A stretch of 64,000 bases of DNA from Okeanomitos corallinicola TIOX110 (GCF_038050375.1 NZ_CP150886.1:4567318-4631317); one strand, 5' to 3'. Numbered from the stretch's first letter, positions 36,950 through 45,995 are shown. Numbers and translations: made by a program. The notes: generated by a model not told the origin, from the sequence alone.

Positions 36950-38152
36950 TTACTTCTTCACCAAAATATATGGTGTAGCATATTCAGGTAATTGGCGGAT
37001 ATATTGTTGAAATTCTTTGTAATCTTTAAAAATACCAGCCAAGTAATCTAGTTGATGTAAATTAGGTAAAAAAGCCCCACCTGTATCTGCAATTACTCCC
37101 ATTCTTAGCTGTTTTTTACCACCTTGATTATATTCCATCACAATCACTCTACCCAAACCAATATTTAGTACATCTCCCGCAAAAGTAACCCCTGGTTCAA
37201 TAGAAATTTTACTCTCTATTTTATGTCCATAACCTTTAATTCCATCAACTTTTCTAAAATACCAATAGCGTTTTTGTGATTTGGGATTTAATCCTTTCAC
37301 ATAAGAAATACCATTATTTCTATCTACATTAAAAAAGTCCTTTGTCCCATCAGTAAAGTTAACTAAAATTGTCCCTTGCATTAATGCTGATTCTAAACCT
37401 GCACGTGTTAAATATGCTATCGGTTCTACCTTGCCAAATTCTTTACCACCAGGTTCATAAATACCTGATAAAACATCCTGTTTTGTATATTTGGTGTAGA
37501 ATTTATCTTCTTGAAGAAGATCATCCTTTAAACTATAAAGAGGAATGTTATATTTAGCAGTTTTGGTATGAGAACCAGTGTGGCTAAACACAGCATATTT
37601 TGTAATTCTCAGTTGTTTTTGTTGGGGTTTTTCAGGATTATAAGCAGACCATTTGATAACTCGGAAATTAGCATTAATAAAATCAGGATTTTGTAAACGA
37701 GTAGGACGATTATTACTAATATCTTCCTCTAACACAGTAATCATAAAATCCAATGTTTTGATGACTTCTTCTACTGTTACACCTTGACTTAATAAAAGTC
37801 CATTCCTAGAAATATCTGGATCTTTTTGTTGATACTTTTGAAAGTATTGTCTTGTATTATTGAGGACTGTTAATAAATCTTTTTGGTTAAAGTTGATTTT
37901 AGCAGTTGGTAATTTTACTGGTTGTAAAACCCGTTTACCATTAACACTATATTTGTATTTTTGCCATTCATCAACAACTGAATAAAATACAGATTTATCT
38001 TTAGCTTTTGATTGAGATTGTGTAATTTCCTGTTGGGTATTTGGTTGACTTATTTCTGGTTGTGCATAGATATTTTTATGACCTAAAATTACTAAAGAAA
38101 AAGCAACAATACCTGCTAAAATTTGAATCTTGCGATTGAATAAGATAGTCAT
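36950..38152 (-). CDS. Secreted MltA/3D-like double-psi barrel protein
   Basis: 400 residues with a signal peptide (IQILAGIVAFSLVILG...YA) and a Gln-rich linker to about residue 50. The C-terminal half has features of the lytic transglycosylase MltA: YLTRAGLESALMQGTILVNF, YWYFRKVDGIKGYGHKIES, and a 3D-domain-like RMGVIADTGGAFLPNLHQLD with the D-T-G-G-A segment. MltA-type enzymes cleave peptidoglycan glycan strands in the periplasm, using an aspartate in the 3D domain. The N-terminal half (DFMITVLEEDISNNRPTRL) is also like MltA-type A domains. Assignment is at the fold level only. Confidence 0.6.
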   Translation of the reverse strand: MTILFNRKIQILAGIVAFSLVILGHKNIYAQPEISQPNTQQEITQSQSKAKDKSVFYSVVDEWQKYKYSVNGKRVLQPVKLPTAKINFNQKDLLTVLNNTRQYFQKYQQKDPDISRNGLLLSQGVTVEEVIKTLDFMITVLEEDISNNRPTRLQNPDFINANFRVIKWSAYNPEKPQQKQLRITKYAVFSHTGSHTKTAKYNIPLYSLKDDLLQEDKFYTKYTKQDVLSGIYEPGGKEFGKVEPIAYLTRAGLESALMQGTILVNFTDGTKDFFNVDRNNGISYVKGLNPKSQKRYWYFRKVDGIKGYGHKIESKISIEPGVTFAGDVLNIGLGRVIVMEYNQGGKKQLRMGVIADTGGAFLPNLHQLDYLAGIFKDYKEFQQYIRQLPEYATPYILVKK

Positions 38153-38362
38153 AAGTCTCTGTTGGTAACTAAATTTATAAACTTGTTTTTATGCTTCAGG
38201 TAATACTTGATATAACCTCTGGCATTTGTATCATGATTTACTTTTATTTTTGGTCATAAAAGTAAAGGATAATCCCAATTAATAGCAGAAAATTTGAAAT
38301 TATGCACTAAATATTTTTCTGTATCCATGAGAACTCGAATTTCTTCATTCCTGAGTTGAAAA

Positions 38363-39610
38363 TTACTCATCCATTTCCTTGAGCGTCGCTAACGCAGAAG
38401 GAGACAAACGACTCAAATAACGGAAAATCCAATATTTAAAAATAGTGTTTAAAATCACTGGAAATGTAGCAATGAATAGAAATATAGCGTTTCTGCTTGC
38501 TGGTAAACCTAAATGGTTCGCTAACCCTTCTAAGAGAATTTCCCAACCATGGGGAGAGTGAAAACCAACAAATACATCTGTCACCAAAATAATTATAAAA
38601 GCTTTAGCACTATCACTTAAACCATAAACTACTTTATCTAACAAAGACTGGAGAAATACAATATCTTTTTTACTAAAAACAATCACCATCGCAAAAGCAA
38701 CTAAGGAAATAATATCAGCAAATAAATTACTAATTACACTACTGCTTTTGTACCGAAATTCTTCTGCAATCTCAATTGCTTTGTTTTTTACCTGAACTTC
38801 AATATTTTCTGGGGAAAGTTCTGGCGCTTTCTTTAATAAACTTTTAAATTGCAGCTTTTTCTCAAAATCATGTAATTCATTGAGGGCTTTTTCCTCCATT
38901 TCCGAATTAACAAAAATTCGTGTATCATCATAAATAAAGTTTTTAAAAACAGGCTTAATTAATAATTCTTTAGAAAAATGTTGGGTTAATAATGGTAAAA
39001 TTATTAACAACAATAAAAATTTAATTGCTCGTCTTGTCCTATTTCTAGAAGTTCTATACTTTTTCACAAAGTCTTCTTCTGCTTTTGGTGCAAAGTCCTG
39101 AGCAATTCTATTAAATGTTCTCCCAATTGAACGCGGAAACACACCAGTTTTTTGAGTCATTGGTGGTTCTTTGTCATCTAATTCTGAATTATTATTAAAT
39201 TGTTGTTCATAATTAGATTCTGTTTCTGAAAATACCTCATATTCTGTGTTATATTTAGCTATGATTTCATCAATAAAATTGAGCTTCTCTATAACATTAG
39301 AATCTGATGTATTCACAAATTTAATTCCTAACTGAAATTCTGCTAATCTCACTTTAATAATAGCTATATTTCTGTTAAGATTTCCTTGCCAAAACGCCAT
39401 GACATTTTCACTGTAACTCGCAAATTCAGGAGAAATTTTTTGACCATTAAACTGCTCATTTTCAATATGTTGAATAGCTTTAGCAGCTTGGTATGCTTCT
39501 AAAATCGCTCGTTCTGGAGTATTTACAAACCAGTTATTAAATGAGTGCCAGTTTTGGGTTAGTTTTTGACTAATTAATTTTGTACTGCGGTTTAAAAATG
39601 ATCCTTTCAT
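38363..39610 (-). CDS. pcxA: Proton extrusion protein PcxA (CemA/CotA family)
   Basis: 415 residues. The N-terminus WFVNTPERAILEAYQAAKAI with IENEQFNGQKI is the cyanobacterial PcxA signature; a polar, acidic middle follows, then the CemA membrane domain from about residue 195 (RAIKFLLLLIILPLLTQHF, FADIISLVAFAMVIVFS, IILVTDVFVGFHSPHGWEIL, IFLFIATFPVILNTIFKYW). It is a cytoplasmic- or envelope-membrane protein needed for light-induced Na+-dependent proton release and, indirectly, inorganic carbon uptake. Lies 43 bases behind the nucleotidyltransferase gene on the same strand. Confidence 0.93.
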   Translation of the reverse strand: MKGSFLNRSTKLISQKLTQNWHSFNNWFVNTPERAILEAYQAAKAIQHIENEQFNGQKISPEFASYSENVMAFWQGNLNRNIAIIKVRLAEFQLGIKFVNTSDSNVIEKLNFIDEIIAKYNTEYEVFSETESNYEQQFNNNSELDDKEPPMTQKTGVFPRSIGRTFNRIAQDFAPKAEEDFVKKYRTSRNRTRRAIKFLLLLIILPLLTQHFSKELLIKPVFKNFIYDDTRIFVNSEMEEKALNELHDFEKKLQFKSLLKKAPELSPENIEVQVKNKAIEIAEEFRYKSSSVISNLFADIISLVAFAMVIVFSKKDIVFLQSLLDKVVYGLSDSAKAFIIILVTDVFVGFHSPHGWEILLEGLANHLGLPASRNAIFLFIATFPVILNTIFKYWIFRYLSRLSPSALATLKEMDE

Positions 39611-39653
39611 TTAAGCTACCTTAATTACCAGCAAAGTATAGATAATTATGATA

Positions 39654-40745
39654 TTATTCCCAACCTTGCATTTCTACCAATTCTATACAGAGATTATTAA
39701 TTCGTTCCAAATCAGGCTGAGAGTTTAATGTAGATTTTTCATAAAAATCATCCATTTGTTTAACTAAGTCTTCAGCCATTTTCATTAACTGTTCATAGGT
39801 GTAATCACCCCTAAGAATAGCTTTTAAATCATCCACATCACCAGCAATTCTTCTATCTACAATCACTTCTCCTGTTTGTAGTATTTCTAAACCACTACGC
39901 AGTAGTCTAATACAGTGCATTCCGTGTTTCAAATCATAACCTGATTTTCTTTCCATTTCCGCTCTGACTGGGTTTCTATTTTTTAACCAAGACTGATAAG
40001 CTTTCCATTCTCTTACAGCAATTTGATAACCTTGACTTTTTTGCAATAAGCGGATAAAGTCTTTCCGGCTATTAGTTAATTTTTGGGTATAGTCTAAAGT
40101 CTCATCATCTAATGTATATTGTTTTAAAACACCCTTAAAATCAATATCCGCTGTCAGTAATTTATATAATTCCTCTGATTCTTCTAAAAACTCTATTTTT
40201 CCTCGAATTAACAAATAAAGATATTCTAAAAAAGCATTCAGTTCATCTTTACTTAATGCTGGTTCTTCTTCTATGCCAAAATCTGAAGGGACGGGTTTTT
40301 TATTAGGTGGGTTTAATAACCATTTGCGATGGGTTTCCATTTTTTTGATTTGAGCAAAAGCATAACCAGAATAGGTATGTTTTACTTTCTTACTTAAAAA
40401 TATATTTCTGTGGTTAATTAAATGTTGTCCTACATTTGTTAAAATAGGATATGTGGGCAACCAGAGTAATTCTAAAACATTAGGATTTGCACCTGCTAAT
40501 AAATGCAATATCTTCCTTAATTCATAAATAACTGTATCTTGATTCCCATCTATGAATGGGAAAATACCTGGTTCATCCCAACCTGTATCTTTTTGTTCAA
40601 TGCTATCAAATCCTAAATAATAACGTTTAGAGGCAATAAATACACCACGGTAATCATAATCAGAATCAGGACGATTTAAACCATAACCGTGGCTACCTGC
40701 TAAACCAATCAAAATAGTTCTTTGTTCAACTTCGATTCTTCTCAT
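39654..40745 (-). CDS. Predicted nucleotidyltransferase (DNA polymerase beta superfamily)
   Basis: 363 residues. LIGLAGSHGYGLNRPDSDYD near residues 13-32 contains the G-S-x(n)-D-x-D nucleotidyltransferase signature, followed by a third acidic position in DTVIYELRKILHLL. The C-terminal two thirds are helical (DYTYEQLMKMAEDLVKQMDD). It resembles the YcgL group of predicted nucleotidyltransferases, found in many bacteria and phages. The substrate is unknown. Upstream of pcxA and possibly co-transcribed. Confidence 0.85.
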   Translation of the reverse strand: MRRIEVEQRTILIGLAGSHGYGLNRPDSDYDYRGVFIASKRYYLGFDSIEQKDTGWDEPGIFPFIDGNQDTVIYELRKILHLLAGANPNVLELLWLPTYPILTNVGQHLINHRNIFLSKKVKHTYSGYAFAQIKKMETHRKWLLNPPNKKPVPSDFGIEEEPALSKDELNAFLEYLYLLIRGKIEFLEESEELYKLLTADIDFKGVLKQYTLDDETLDYTQKLTNSRKDFIRLLQKSQGYQIAVREWKAYQSWLKNRNPVRAEMERKSGYDLKHGMHCIRLLRSGLEILQTGEVIVDRRIAGDVDDLKAILRGDYTYEQLMKMAEDLVKQMDDFYEKSTLNSQPDLERINNLCIELVEMQGWE

Positions 40746-41179
40746 AAAAACGGATATGTATATTTATTTTATTTGTATCAATTGAATTTGAGCAAGCCTT
40801 TATTCAGCTATCTTGACAATAATTTCGGATTAATTTTGAATTTTGGAAAACTAGACTATTATTATATTCTGGATATCAAAAAAAATCTGAGTAACTCTAG
40901 CCGCTACCCAGATAAGTGGATATTTGTTCTGTCTGTGTCGAAATTAACTACATTTTCACCTATGAATATTCCGGTGATTTAGGTCAAAATTTCCAGACAA
41001 ATTCCTCATTCGGGTAAAATGTTGACTTACTGACAGGAGATCAGATAAGATTTTAGATTGTCTGTCTTATTCCTGCTCGGATCAGGTAGACACGATATAA
41101 AAGCTGGCAATATCCATAAACTAAGTCTCTACAGGAGATGAGAGTCAGCTACCTGTACGGCAACTTCAAGGACAATTTC
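40746..41179. promoter_or_regulatory. Divergent region and 5' leader of rplU-rpmA
   Basis: About 430 bases between the nucleotidyltransferase start and rplU. It holds a TATAAAA box at about 41096-41102 and a short possible leader peptide frame from ATG 41138 that runs in frame into rplU. The frame from 40722 on the plus strand has no protein-like features. Ribosomal L21 leaders are known in other bacteria, but I cannot fold one confidently here. Confidence 0.4.
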
Positions 41180-41587
41180 ATGACTTACGCAATTATTGAA
41201 ACTGGTGGTAAACAAATAAAGGTAGAAGCCGGTCGGTTTTACGACATTGAACTTCTGCACAACGAGCCAGATGACAAAATAACGATAGATTCAGTATTAC
41301 TGGTACAACACGAAGGTACTGTCTCCATTGGACAGCCACGGGTAGCAGGTGCGACGGTAGAAGGGACTATCATGCGACACTTTAGAGCGCGTAAAGTCCT
41401 GGTTTACAAGATGAAACCCAAGAAGAAAACCCGCAAAAAACGCGGACATCGCCAGGAAATTACCAGATTTTTGATTAACTCAATTAATCTTAATGGTGAA
41501 GTTTTGGCATATCAAGAAGCGCCAATTAGTCCAGAATCTCCTAATTTTGTAGATAGCACTGTTGAAACAGAAGCTACTGCTCAATAA
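41180..41587 (+). CDS. rplU: 50S ribosomal protein L21
   Basis: 135 residues from ATG 41180, which has AAGGA 7 bases upstream; an in-frame ATG at 41138 would add 14 residues absent from the family. MTYAIIETGGKQIKVEAGRF is the invariant L21 N-terminus, and KPKKKTRKKRGHRQEITRF the basic rRNA-binding C-terminal part. A short acidic tail (PESPNFVDSTVETEATAQ) is added, as in other cyanobacteria. Followed by rpmA after 32 bases. Confidence 0.97.
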   Translation: MTYAIIETGGKQIKVEAGRFYDIELLHNEPDDKITIDSVLLVQHEGTVSIGQPRVAGATVEGTIMRHFRARKVLVYKMKPKKKTRKKRGHRQEITRFLINSINLNGEVLAYQEAPISPESPNFVDSTVETEATAQ

Positions 41588-41619
41588 TACAAATAAGTAG
41601 ATAAATAAAAGAGGAAATC

Positions 41620-41895
41620 ATGGCTCATAAGAAAGGAACGGGTAGTACACGTAACGGACGCGACTCTAATGCTCAACGTCTAGGAGTAAAGCGTTTTGGT
41701 GGTCAAGCTGTCATTTCTGGTAATATTCTTGTTCGTCAGCGTGGGACTAAATTCCACCCTGGTAACAACGTTGGTATTGGCAGTGATGATACTTTATTTG
41801 CCTTAATTGATGGCATTGTTACTTTTGAAAGAAAGGGCAAAACCCGCAAGAAAGTTAGCGTCTATCCAGCCGTTACAGAAGCTGTAGCAGGTTAG
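41620..41895 (+). CDS. rpmA: 50S ribosomal protein L27
   Basis: 91 residues. [20 protein letters not shown] followed by [20 protein letters not shown] is the canonical L27 start; no Firmicutes-type cleavable N-terminal extension is present. It sits at the peptidyl-transferase centre. GAGGAAATC ahead of ATG 41620 serves as ribosome site. Co-transcribed with rplU. Confidence 0.98.
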   Translation: MAHKKGTGSTRNGRDSNAQRLGVKRFGGQAVISGNILVRQRGTKFHPGNNVGIGSDDTLFALIDGIVTFERKGKTRKKVSVYPAVTEAVAG

Positions 41896-41896
41896 T

Positions 41897-41956
41897 TCTT
41901 AGTCAGTGGTCATTAGTCATTGGTCATTAAGAACAACTGACAACTGACAACTGACA
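41897..41956. repeat. GTCATTG and CTGACAA heptamer repeats
   Basis: Two STRR types in tandem, GGTCATT units followed by AACTGAC units, immediately downstream of rpmA. Confidence 0.8.
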
Positions 41957-41963
41957 AACTTAC

Positions 41964-42389
41964 TTAAATTAATCTGTGTAACCAAGCTCCTATGGCTAAA
42001 CCTGATAGGGCAAAAATTGAAGTAAAACAAAAACCTAAACCTGCCTTATAGCCAGATGTTTGAAAATCTATCTTGGCAAGTATAGTTGCGGAAAGAATCA
42101 GTAAAGTATCTAGAAATATCCGAAACCACGCAAGCATCAAAAAGAACAGGAATGCAGATAAAACCGTAATTAAAAAACTGCGAAGATTAGATTTAAGTAA
42201 TGTGCTGTAATACTCGGCAATTTTTGACCAAGGAGTGGTCAAACTAGCTAGTAGTAAGAGGATAGCAGCGATAAGTATTAACCAGACAAACCCAGGAGTT
42301 CTGGTTTCTGATATCACCCAGCCTAAAGCACAATAACTGAGGAACACGAGTGTTAAAGATAACCAAGGTGTTTGTTTAAGGATTGACAT
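41964..42389 (-). CDS. Hypothetical four-helix membrane protein
   Basis: 141 residues, no family recognised. Four hydrophobic segments: PWLSLTLVFLSYCALGWVI, PGFVWLILIAAILLLLASL, SFLITVLSAFLFFLMLAWF running into LDTLLILSATILA, and AGLGFCFTSIFALSGLAIGA. Charged residues are few and concentrated in the SKIAEYYSTLLKSNLRS loop. Similar small integral proteins accompany rplU-rpmA in other cyanobacteria only in my recollection; no function is proposed. Confidence 0.65.
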   Translation of the reverse strand: MSILKQTPWLSLTLVFLSYCALGWVISETRTPGFVWLILIAAILLLLASLTTPWSKIAEYYSTLLKSNLRSFLITVLSAFLFFLMLAWFRIFLDTLLILSATILAKIDFQTSGYKAGLGFCFTSIFALSGLAIGAWLHRLI

Positions 42390-42394
42390 AATCG

Positions 42395-42425
42395 TAGGTG
42401 ACAGGTGACAGGTGACAGGTAACAG
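42395..42425. repeat. AGGTGAC heptamer repeat
   Basis: Four AGGTGAC-type units directly upstream of the membrane-protein gene start; they occupy the place where its promoter and ribosome site would be expected. Confidence 0.85.
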
Positions 42426-42609
42426 AAAATGAAGAATTCCTAGAACTCCCAGATCCTAAGTATTCATAGTTTTCAATGAGGAAATAGATCAAAATTTGAT
42501 CTTCCTGGATGATTCTGTAAAAATTAGTTAAATTATGATCTTAAACATTTGTAAACTATTAGCAGTCGAGTAGGCGTATGTCATATTTTAGGAAGGTTAA
42601 GGACTAATC

Positions 42610-43518
42610 ATGAGACAACTGGTAATTTTTGAGCGTGTATACCTGATTGGTCATATCGTGTCTATGGTATTTGGACTGGTAGGGATATTACTGATTATTC
42701 CTAATGCCGAGTTAATTTTGAGTTTATCCGAAGTTGGTCAGACTGCTATGCAGTGGAGTATGGCAGGTGGCGGTGTGGCCTATATGATTTTGGGTGCATT
42801 GGCTGTTTTCCTCTATGCTAAACGGACTTTGGGCTTAGGAAGGGCTTTGTGCTTTTTCATTCCTGCTGTATCAATTTCTTTGACTAGCGAATTATTGGGG
42901 ACTAGCACAGGTTTTCCCTTTGGCGGTTACAGCTATTTAAGTGGTTTGGGTTATAAAATTGCAGGTTTAGTACCATTTACAATTCCCTTGTCCTGGTTTT
43001 ATGTAGGATTTGTTTCCTACCTGTTAGCACGTGTAGGTTTAGAAGTTGATCAGAAGCCTAGTTTATTACGTCATGTAGGGGCGATCGCCTTGGGTGCATT
43101 ACTACTCACTTCTTGGGATTTTGTCCTTGATCCAGCAATGAGTCAAACTTCTCTCCCCTTCTGGTATTGGCATCAACCAGGTGCTTTCTTTGGAATGCCT
43201 TATCAAAACTTTGCTGGTTGGATGGGTACTGGTTCTGTGTTTATGACAGCAGCAGCATTGTTATGGAGAAACAATCCCATCAAATTAGAGCGATCGCAAC
43301 TTAACATTCCTTTGATAGTCTATTTGGCTAACTTTGGTTTTGCGACAGTTATGAGTTTAGCTGCTGGTTTCTCTATCCCAATTGTTTTAGGGGTATTGCT
43401 GGGTGTTGCACCTGCTGTGGCGCTGTGGCTGAGATCACCTAGTTTTTCTACTGCTGTAGCTGTTGAAGCAACAACAAAAGAAGTTCCTGTTACCAGCGTT
43501 AACGTTGCTTTCAAGTAA
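42610..43518 (+). CDS. cruF: Carotenoid 1',2'-hydratase-type protein CruF
   Basis: 302 residues, about eight membrane helices. The family core SISLTSELLGTSTGFPFGGY followed by SYLSGLGYKIAGLVPFTIPL and SWFYVGFVSYLLAR is plain, as is LLLTSWDFVLDPAMSQ with conserved Asp residues. CruF adds the 1'-hydroxyl to gamma-carotene derivatives during synthesis of myxol and related glycosylated carotenoids. In cyanobacteria it is usually adjacent to cruG, as here, but a 205-bp MITE now lies between the two. AGGAAGG at 42590-42596 precedes ATG 42610. Confidence 0.92.
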   Translation: MRQLVIFERVYLIGHIVSMVFGLVGILLIIPNAELILSLSEVGQTAMQWSMAGGGVAYMILGALAVFLYAKRTLGLGRALCFFIPAVSISLTSELLGTSTGFPFGGYSYLSGLGYKIAGLVPFTIPLSWFYVGFVSYLLARVGLEVDQKPSLLRHVGAIALGALLLTSWDFVLDPAMSQTSLPFWYWHQPGAFFGMPYQNFAGWMGTGSVFMTAAALLWRNNPIKLERSQLNIPLIVYLANFGFATVMSLAAGFSIPIVLGVLLGVAPAVALWLRSPSFSTAVAVEATTKEVPVTSVNVAFK

Positions 43519-43545
43519 TTTCCATAGTGCTGAGTAAGTAATTTA

Positions 43546-43750
43546 GGGCTTGCTGAATAAATCTCAAAACATTACAGGTAAACGATTTTAGCGATTTTGA
43601 CTTTCAAAAAATGCAAGCTTTGATGAGGTGAGAACTGAAAAACCTTGCATTTAATTCCTGCTTCAAGGAAAAATAGTTCCCATCCAACTCTTGAAACTGT
43701 CACCTGTCACCTGTCACCTGTCTCCACGACAAGACTTTATCAGCAAACCC
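43546..43750. mobile_element. MITE, copy 1 (205 bp)
   Basis: Ends GGGCTTGCTGAATAAA (left) and TTTATCAGCAAACCC (right) form imperfect terminal inverted repeats. The element is flanked by a perfect 7-bp target duplication TAATTTA (43539-43545 and 43751-43757). No coding capacity; it includes three CTGTCAC heptamers near its right end. A nearly identical copy lies at 58409-58620. It needs a transposase from a full-length relative elsewhere. Confidence 0.88.
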
Positions 43751-43857
43751 TAATTTAGTATTATACTCAGCACTAAGTTGGTGATTGGTGATTGGATTAT
43801 TGATCTCCCCATCTCCCTACCCCCTGACTCCTATATTTTGAAATTGGTATAAATATT

Positions 43858-45024
43858 TTGATTATCGAAAGCACTATTTCCCTATTATTACTACTAATCC
43901 AAGTACCAGCAACTGCGCTTTTACTATCACGGCTACTCAAAGGCCCAAGGCGACATCCACCTCTTAAACCACAACAACCTACACCAGATATTTTAGGTAG
44001 TGTGAGTGTCGTTGTTCCCACCTTAAACGAAGCTTTACGTATTAGTCCCCTGTTAGCTGGGTTAAGTCGCCAAAGCTACGAAGTTAGAGAAGTAATTGTT
44101 GTTGATAGCAGATCCCAAGATGGGACACCCGAACTGGTAAAAGCTGTCCAGGAAAAAGACCCCCGGTTTCGGGTGATGACAGATGATCCTTTACCTCCTG
44201 GTTGGGTAGGCCGTCCCTGGGCTTTACACAACGGCTTTTTATTTAGTTCCCCAGATAGTGAGTGGTTTTTGGGGATGGATGCAGATATTCAACCTGATCC
44301 TGGTTTGGTAGCTAGTTTGGTAAAAACTGCCCAAGCTGAGGGTTATGATTTGGTTTCCCTTTCTCCTCAGTTTATTCTCCAGTATCCAGGTGAGTGTTGG
44401 TTACAACCGGCTTTATTAATGACTTTGTTGTATAGGTTTGATCCTGCTGGTGTTTACACTGAACAACCAGAAAGGGTAATGGCTAATGGACAGTGTTTTT
44501 TATGTCGGCGCTCGGTTTTAGCTGCTGTTGATGGTTATAGCAGCGCTCAGAGTTCTTTTTGTGATGATGTCACCCTCGCGCGAAATATTGCCGCTGCTGG
44601 GTTTAAAGTGGGATTTTTTGATGGGGCTAAGGTTTTCAAAGTGCGGATGTATGAGGGTGCAATGGAAACCTGGAAGGAGTGGGGACGCAGTTTAGATTTA
44701 AAAGATGCTGCTGAAAGCGCCCAAATTTGGGGTGATTTATGGTTATTGTCAGCAGTACAAGGTTTACCTCTGATAGTTGTTTTAGCTTACCTCCCTATCT
44801 CCCCATCTCCCTATCTCCCCATCTCTTTGGTATTGGCAGTGAATGTATTTTTAGTAATAATTCGCTTTGCTTTGTTGTTAGCGATCGCCCCCTCTTACGA
44901 CCGTAAAAATGCTCAAGGTGGTTGGTTATTCTGGCTTTCTCCCTTAGCCGATCCTTTGGCAGTTTTAAGAATCTTTTTATCTGCTTTCCGCACACCCAAA
45001 GAATGGCGAGGAAGAAAGTATTAA
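43858..45024 (+). CDS. cruG: Glycosyltransferase CruG (carotenoid 2'-O-glycosyltransferase)
   Basis: 388 residues. An N-terminal membrane helix (TISLLLLLIQVPATALLLS) precedes a GT2 (GT-A fold) domain: VSVVVPTLNEALRISPLLAG, EVIVVDSRSQDGTPELV, WFLGMDADIQPDPGLV (D-x-D), and CDDVTLARNIAAAGFKVGF. C-terminal membrane helices follow. CruG attaches the sugar to the 2'-hydroxyl of myxol. The start is uncertain: TTG 43858 is the first usable codon after an in-frame stop. A heptamer repeat inserted into the coding sequence at 44793-44826 encodes PISPSPYLPIS within a membrane loop. Confidence 0.9.
   Translation: MIIESTISLLLLLIQVPATALLLSRLLKGPRRHPPLKPQQPTPDILGSVSVVVPTLNEALRISPLLAGLSRQSYEVREVIVVDSRSQDGTPELVKAVQEKDPRFRVMTDDPLPPGWVGRPWALHNGFLFSSPDSEWFLGMDADIQPDPGLVASLVKTAQAEGYDLVSLSPQFILQYPGECWLQPALLMTLLYRFDPAGVYTEQPERVMANGQCFLCRRSVLAAVDGYSSAQSSFCDDVTLARNIAAAGFKVGFFDGAKVFKVRMYEGAMETWKEWGRSLDLKDAAESAQIWGDLWLLSAVQGLPLIVVLAYLPISPSPYLPISLVLAVNVFLVIIRFALLLAIAPSYDRKNAQGGWLFWLSPLADPLAVLRIFLSAFRTPKEWRGRKY
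44793..44826. repeat. STRR repeat inside the cruG reading frame
   Basis: Alternating CCTATCTCCCCATCT units, the same kind as the intergenic run near 43801-43825. It stays in frame and encodes PISPSPYLPIS between two C-terminal membrane helices. Confidence 0.75.
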
Positions 45025-45026
45025 GT

Positions 45027-45081
45027 TGGTGATTGGTGATTGGTGATTGGGTAAATATTTTTACCAATGCCCAATGCCCCA
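45027..45081. repeat. GGTGATT and CCAATGC heptamers
   Basis: About three GGTGATT units (45027-45050), then CCAATGCCCAATGCCCC (45063-45080), between the convergent cruG and rnhA genes. Confidence 0.8.
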
Positions 45082-45083
45082 TC

Positions 45084-45995
45084 CTATTCATTTTCAGCTT
45101 CTACTTGATCACCTCTTTCTAATTCCCAGAGAATTTGATTTCCTTCACGTCTTACCCGTGAAACTATCCAATTGCGCCAACGCCACTGATCACCGCGACT
45201 GGTGACAGCACTGGCGTGAATATCCATCAAGTCTGCTAGTTCGGAACTGGTGATCAAATAACCCTTGTCTGCAATTTCGTCTGCAATTTGCAAGGTTTCT
45301 ACTAAGTTACGTAGTTGTAAAATCCTCGTTTCGTGAGGTTTTTCTTCATTTGTCGTAGTTTCTGACACTGTAGATAATTCCATAGTGGTTATGTCTGATG
45401 AAAAAGTGCTACTTTCGGCATTGTTTTCATTAACTTTTGTAGAGTTTATTGCAGAATCAGATACTTTTGTTACATTTACTTCATTGATTTTAGTTGATGT
45501 TCGGTCAGTATTCACAGGGGATGTTAGCTGCTGAAGAGATGGAATTTGTCCATTAGCAAAAGAGCGAGCAATTACATCACAACGTTCGTTACCTATGTTA
45601 CCAGAATGACCGCGCACGTGTTGCCATTTAATCAATTGGTTGTTTAGTTGATCAAGAATTTCCAGCAGGTCTTGGTTTTGAACCGGATTACCATCTGATT
45701 TTTTCCAGCCTTTCTTTTTCCAACCATGTATCCATTTGGTGACACAGTTAATTAAATATTCGCTATCAGTGTAGAGGGTGATAGGTTGAGTTTGTCCAGA
45801 GTTAGCAAAGAATTCTAATGCTGCGATCGCCGCTTGCATTTCCATTTTATTATTTGTGGTGTATCGTGAAGAGTCACCCATTTCATGTACAGAACCATCA
45901 CTAAAATAAACAACCAAACCCCAACCACCAGGGCCAGGGTTGCCAGTACAAGCACCATCAGTATATATGCTTTGAATTATAGATTGGGTAGGCAT
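45084..45995 (-). CDS. rnhA: Ribonuclease HI with a C-terminal extension
   Basis: 303 residues, about twice a minimal RNase HI. Residues 1-145 are the catalytic domain: IYTDGACTGNPGPGGWGLVV (first Asp), NNKMEMQAAIAALEFF (Glu), LYTDSEYLINCVTKWIHGWK (Asp), and WQHVRGHSGNIGNERCDVIA (fourth carboxylate region). It cleaves RNA in RNA-DNA hybrids. A Ser/Thr/Asn/Glu-rich linker (about 160-225) follows, then an about 75-residue folded module (LVETLQIADEIADKGYLITS, WRWRNWIVSRVRREGNQILW), which looks like a small DNA-binding helical domain and occurs in other cyanobacterial RNases H. Confidence 0.93.
   Translation of the reverse strand: MPTQSIIQSIYTDGACTGNPGPGGWGLVVYFSDGSVHEMGDSSRYTTNNKMEMQAAIAALEFFANSGQTQPITLYTDSEYLINCVTKWIHGWKKKGWKKSDGNPVQNQDLLEILDQLNNQLIKWQHVRGHSGNIGNERCDVIARSFANGQIPSLQQLTSPVNTDRTSTKINEVNVTKVSDSAINSTKVNENNAESSTFSSDITTMELSTVSETTTNEEKPHETRILQLRNLVETLQIADEIADKGYLITSSELADLMDIHASAVTSRGDQWRWRNWIVSRVRREGNQILWELERGDQVEAENE

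Noticed and set aside
40722-40982. Plus-strand ORF of 86 codons before rplU
   Set aside because: It starts inside the divergent gene, has atypical composition and no recognisable feature.
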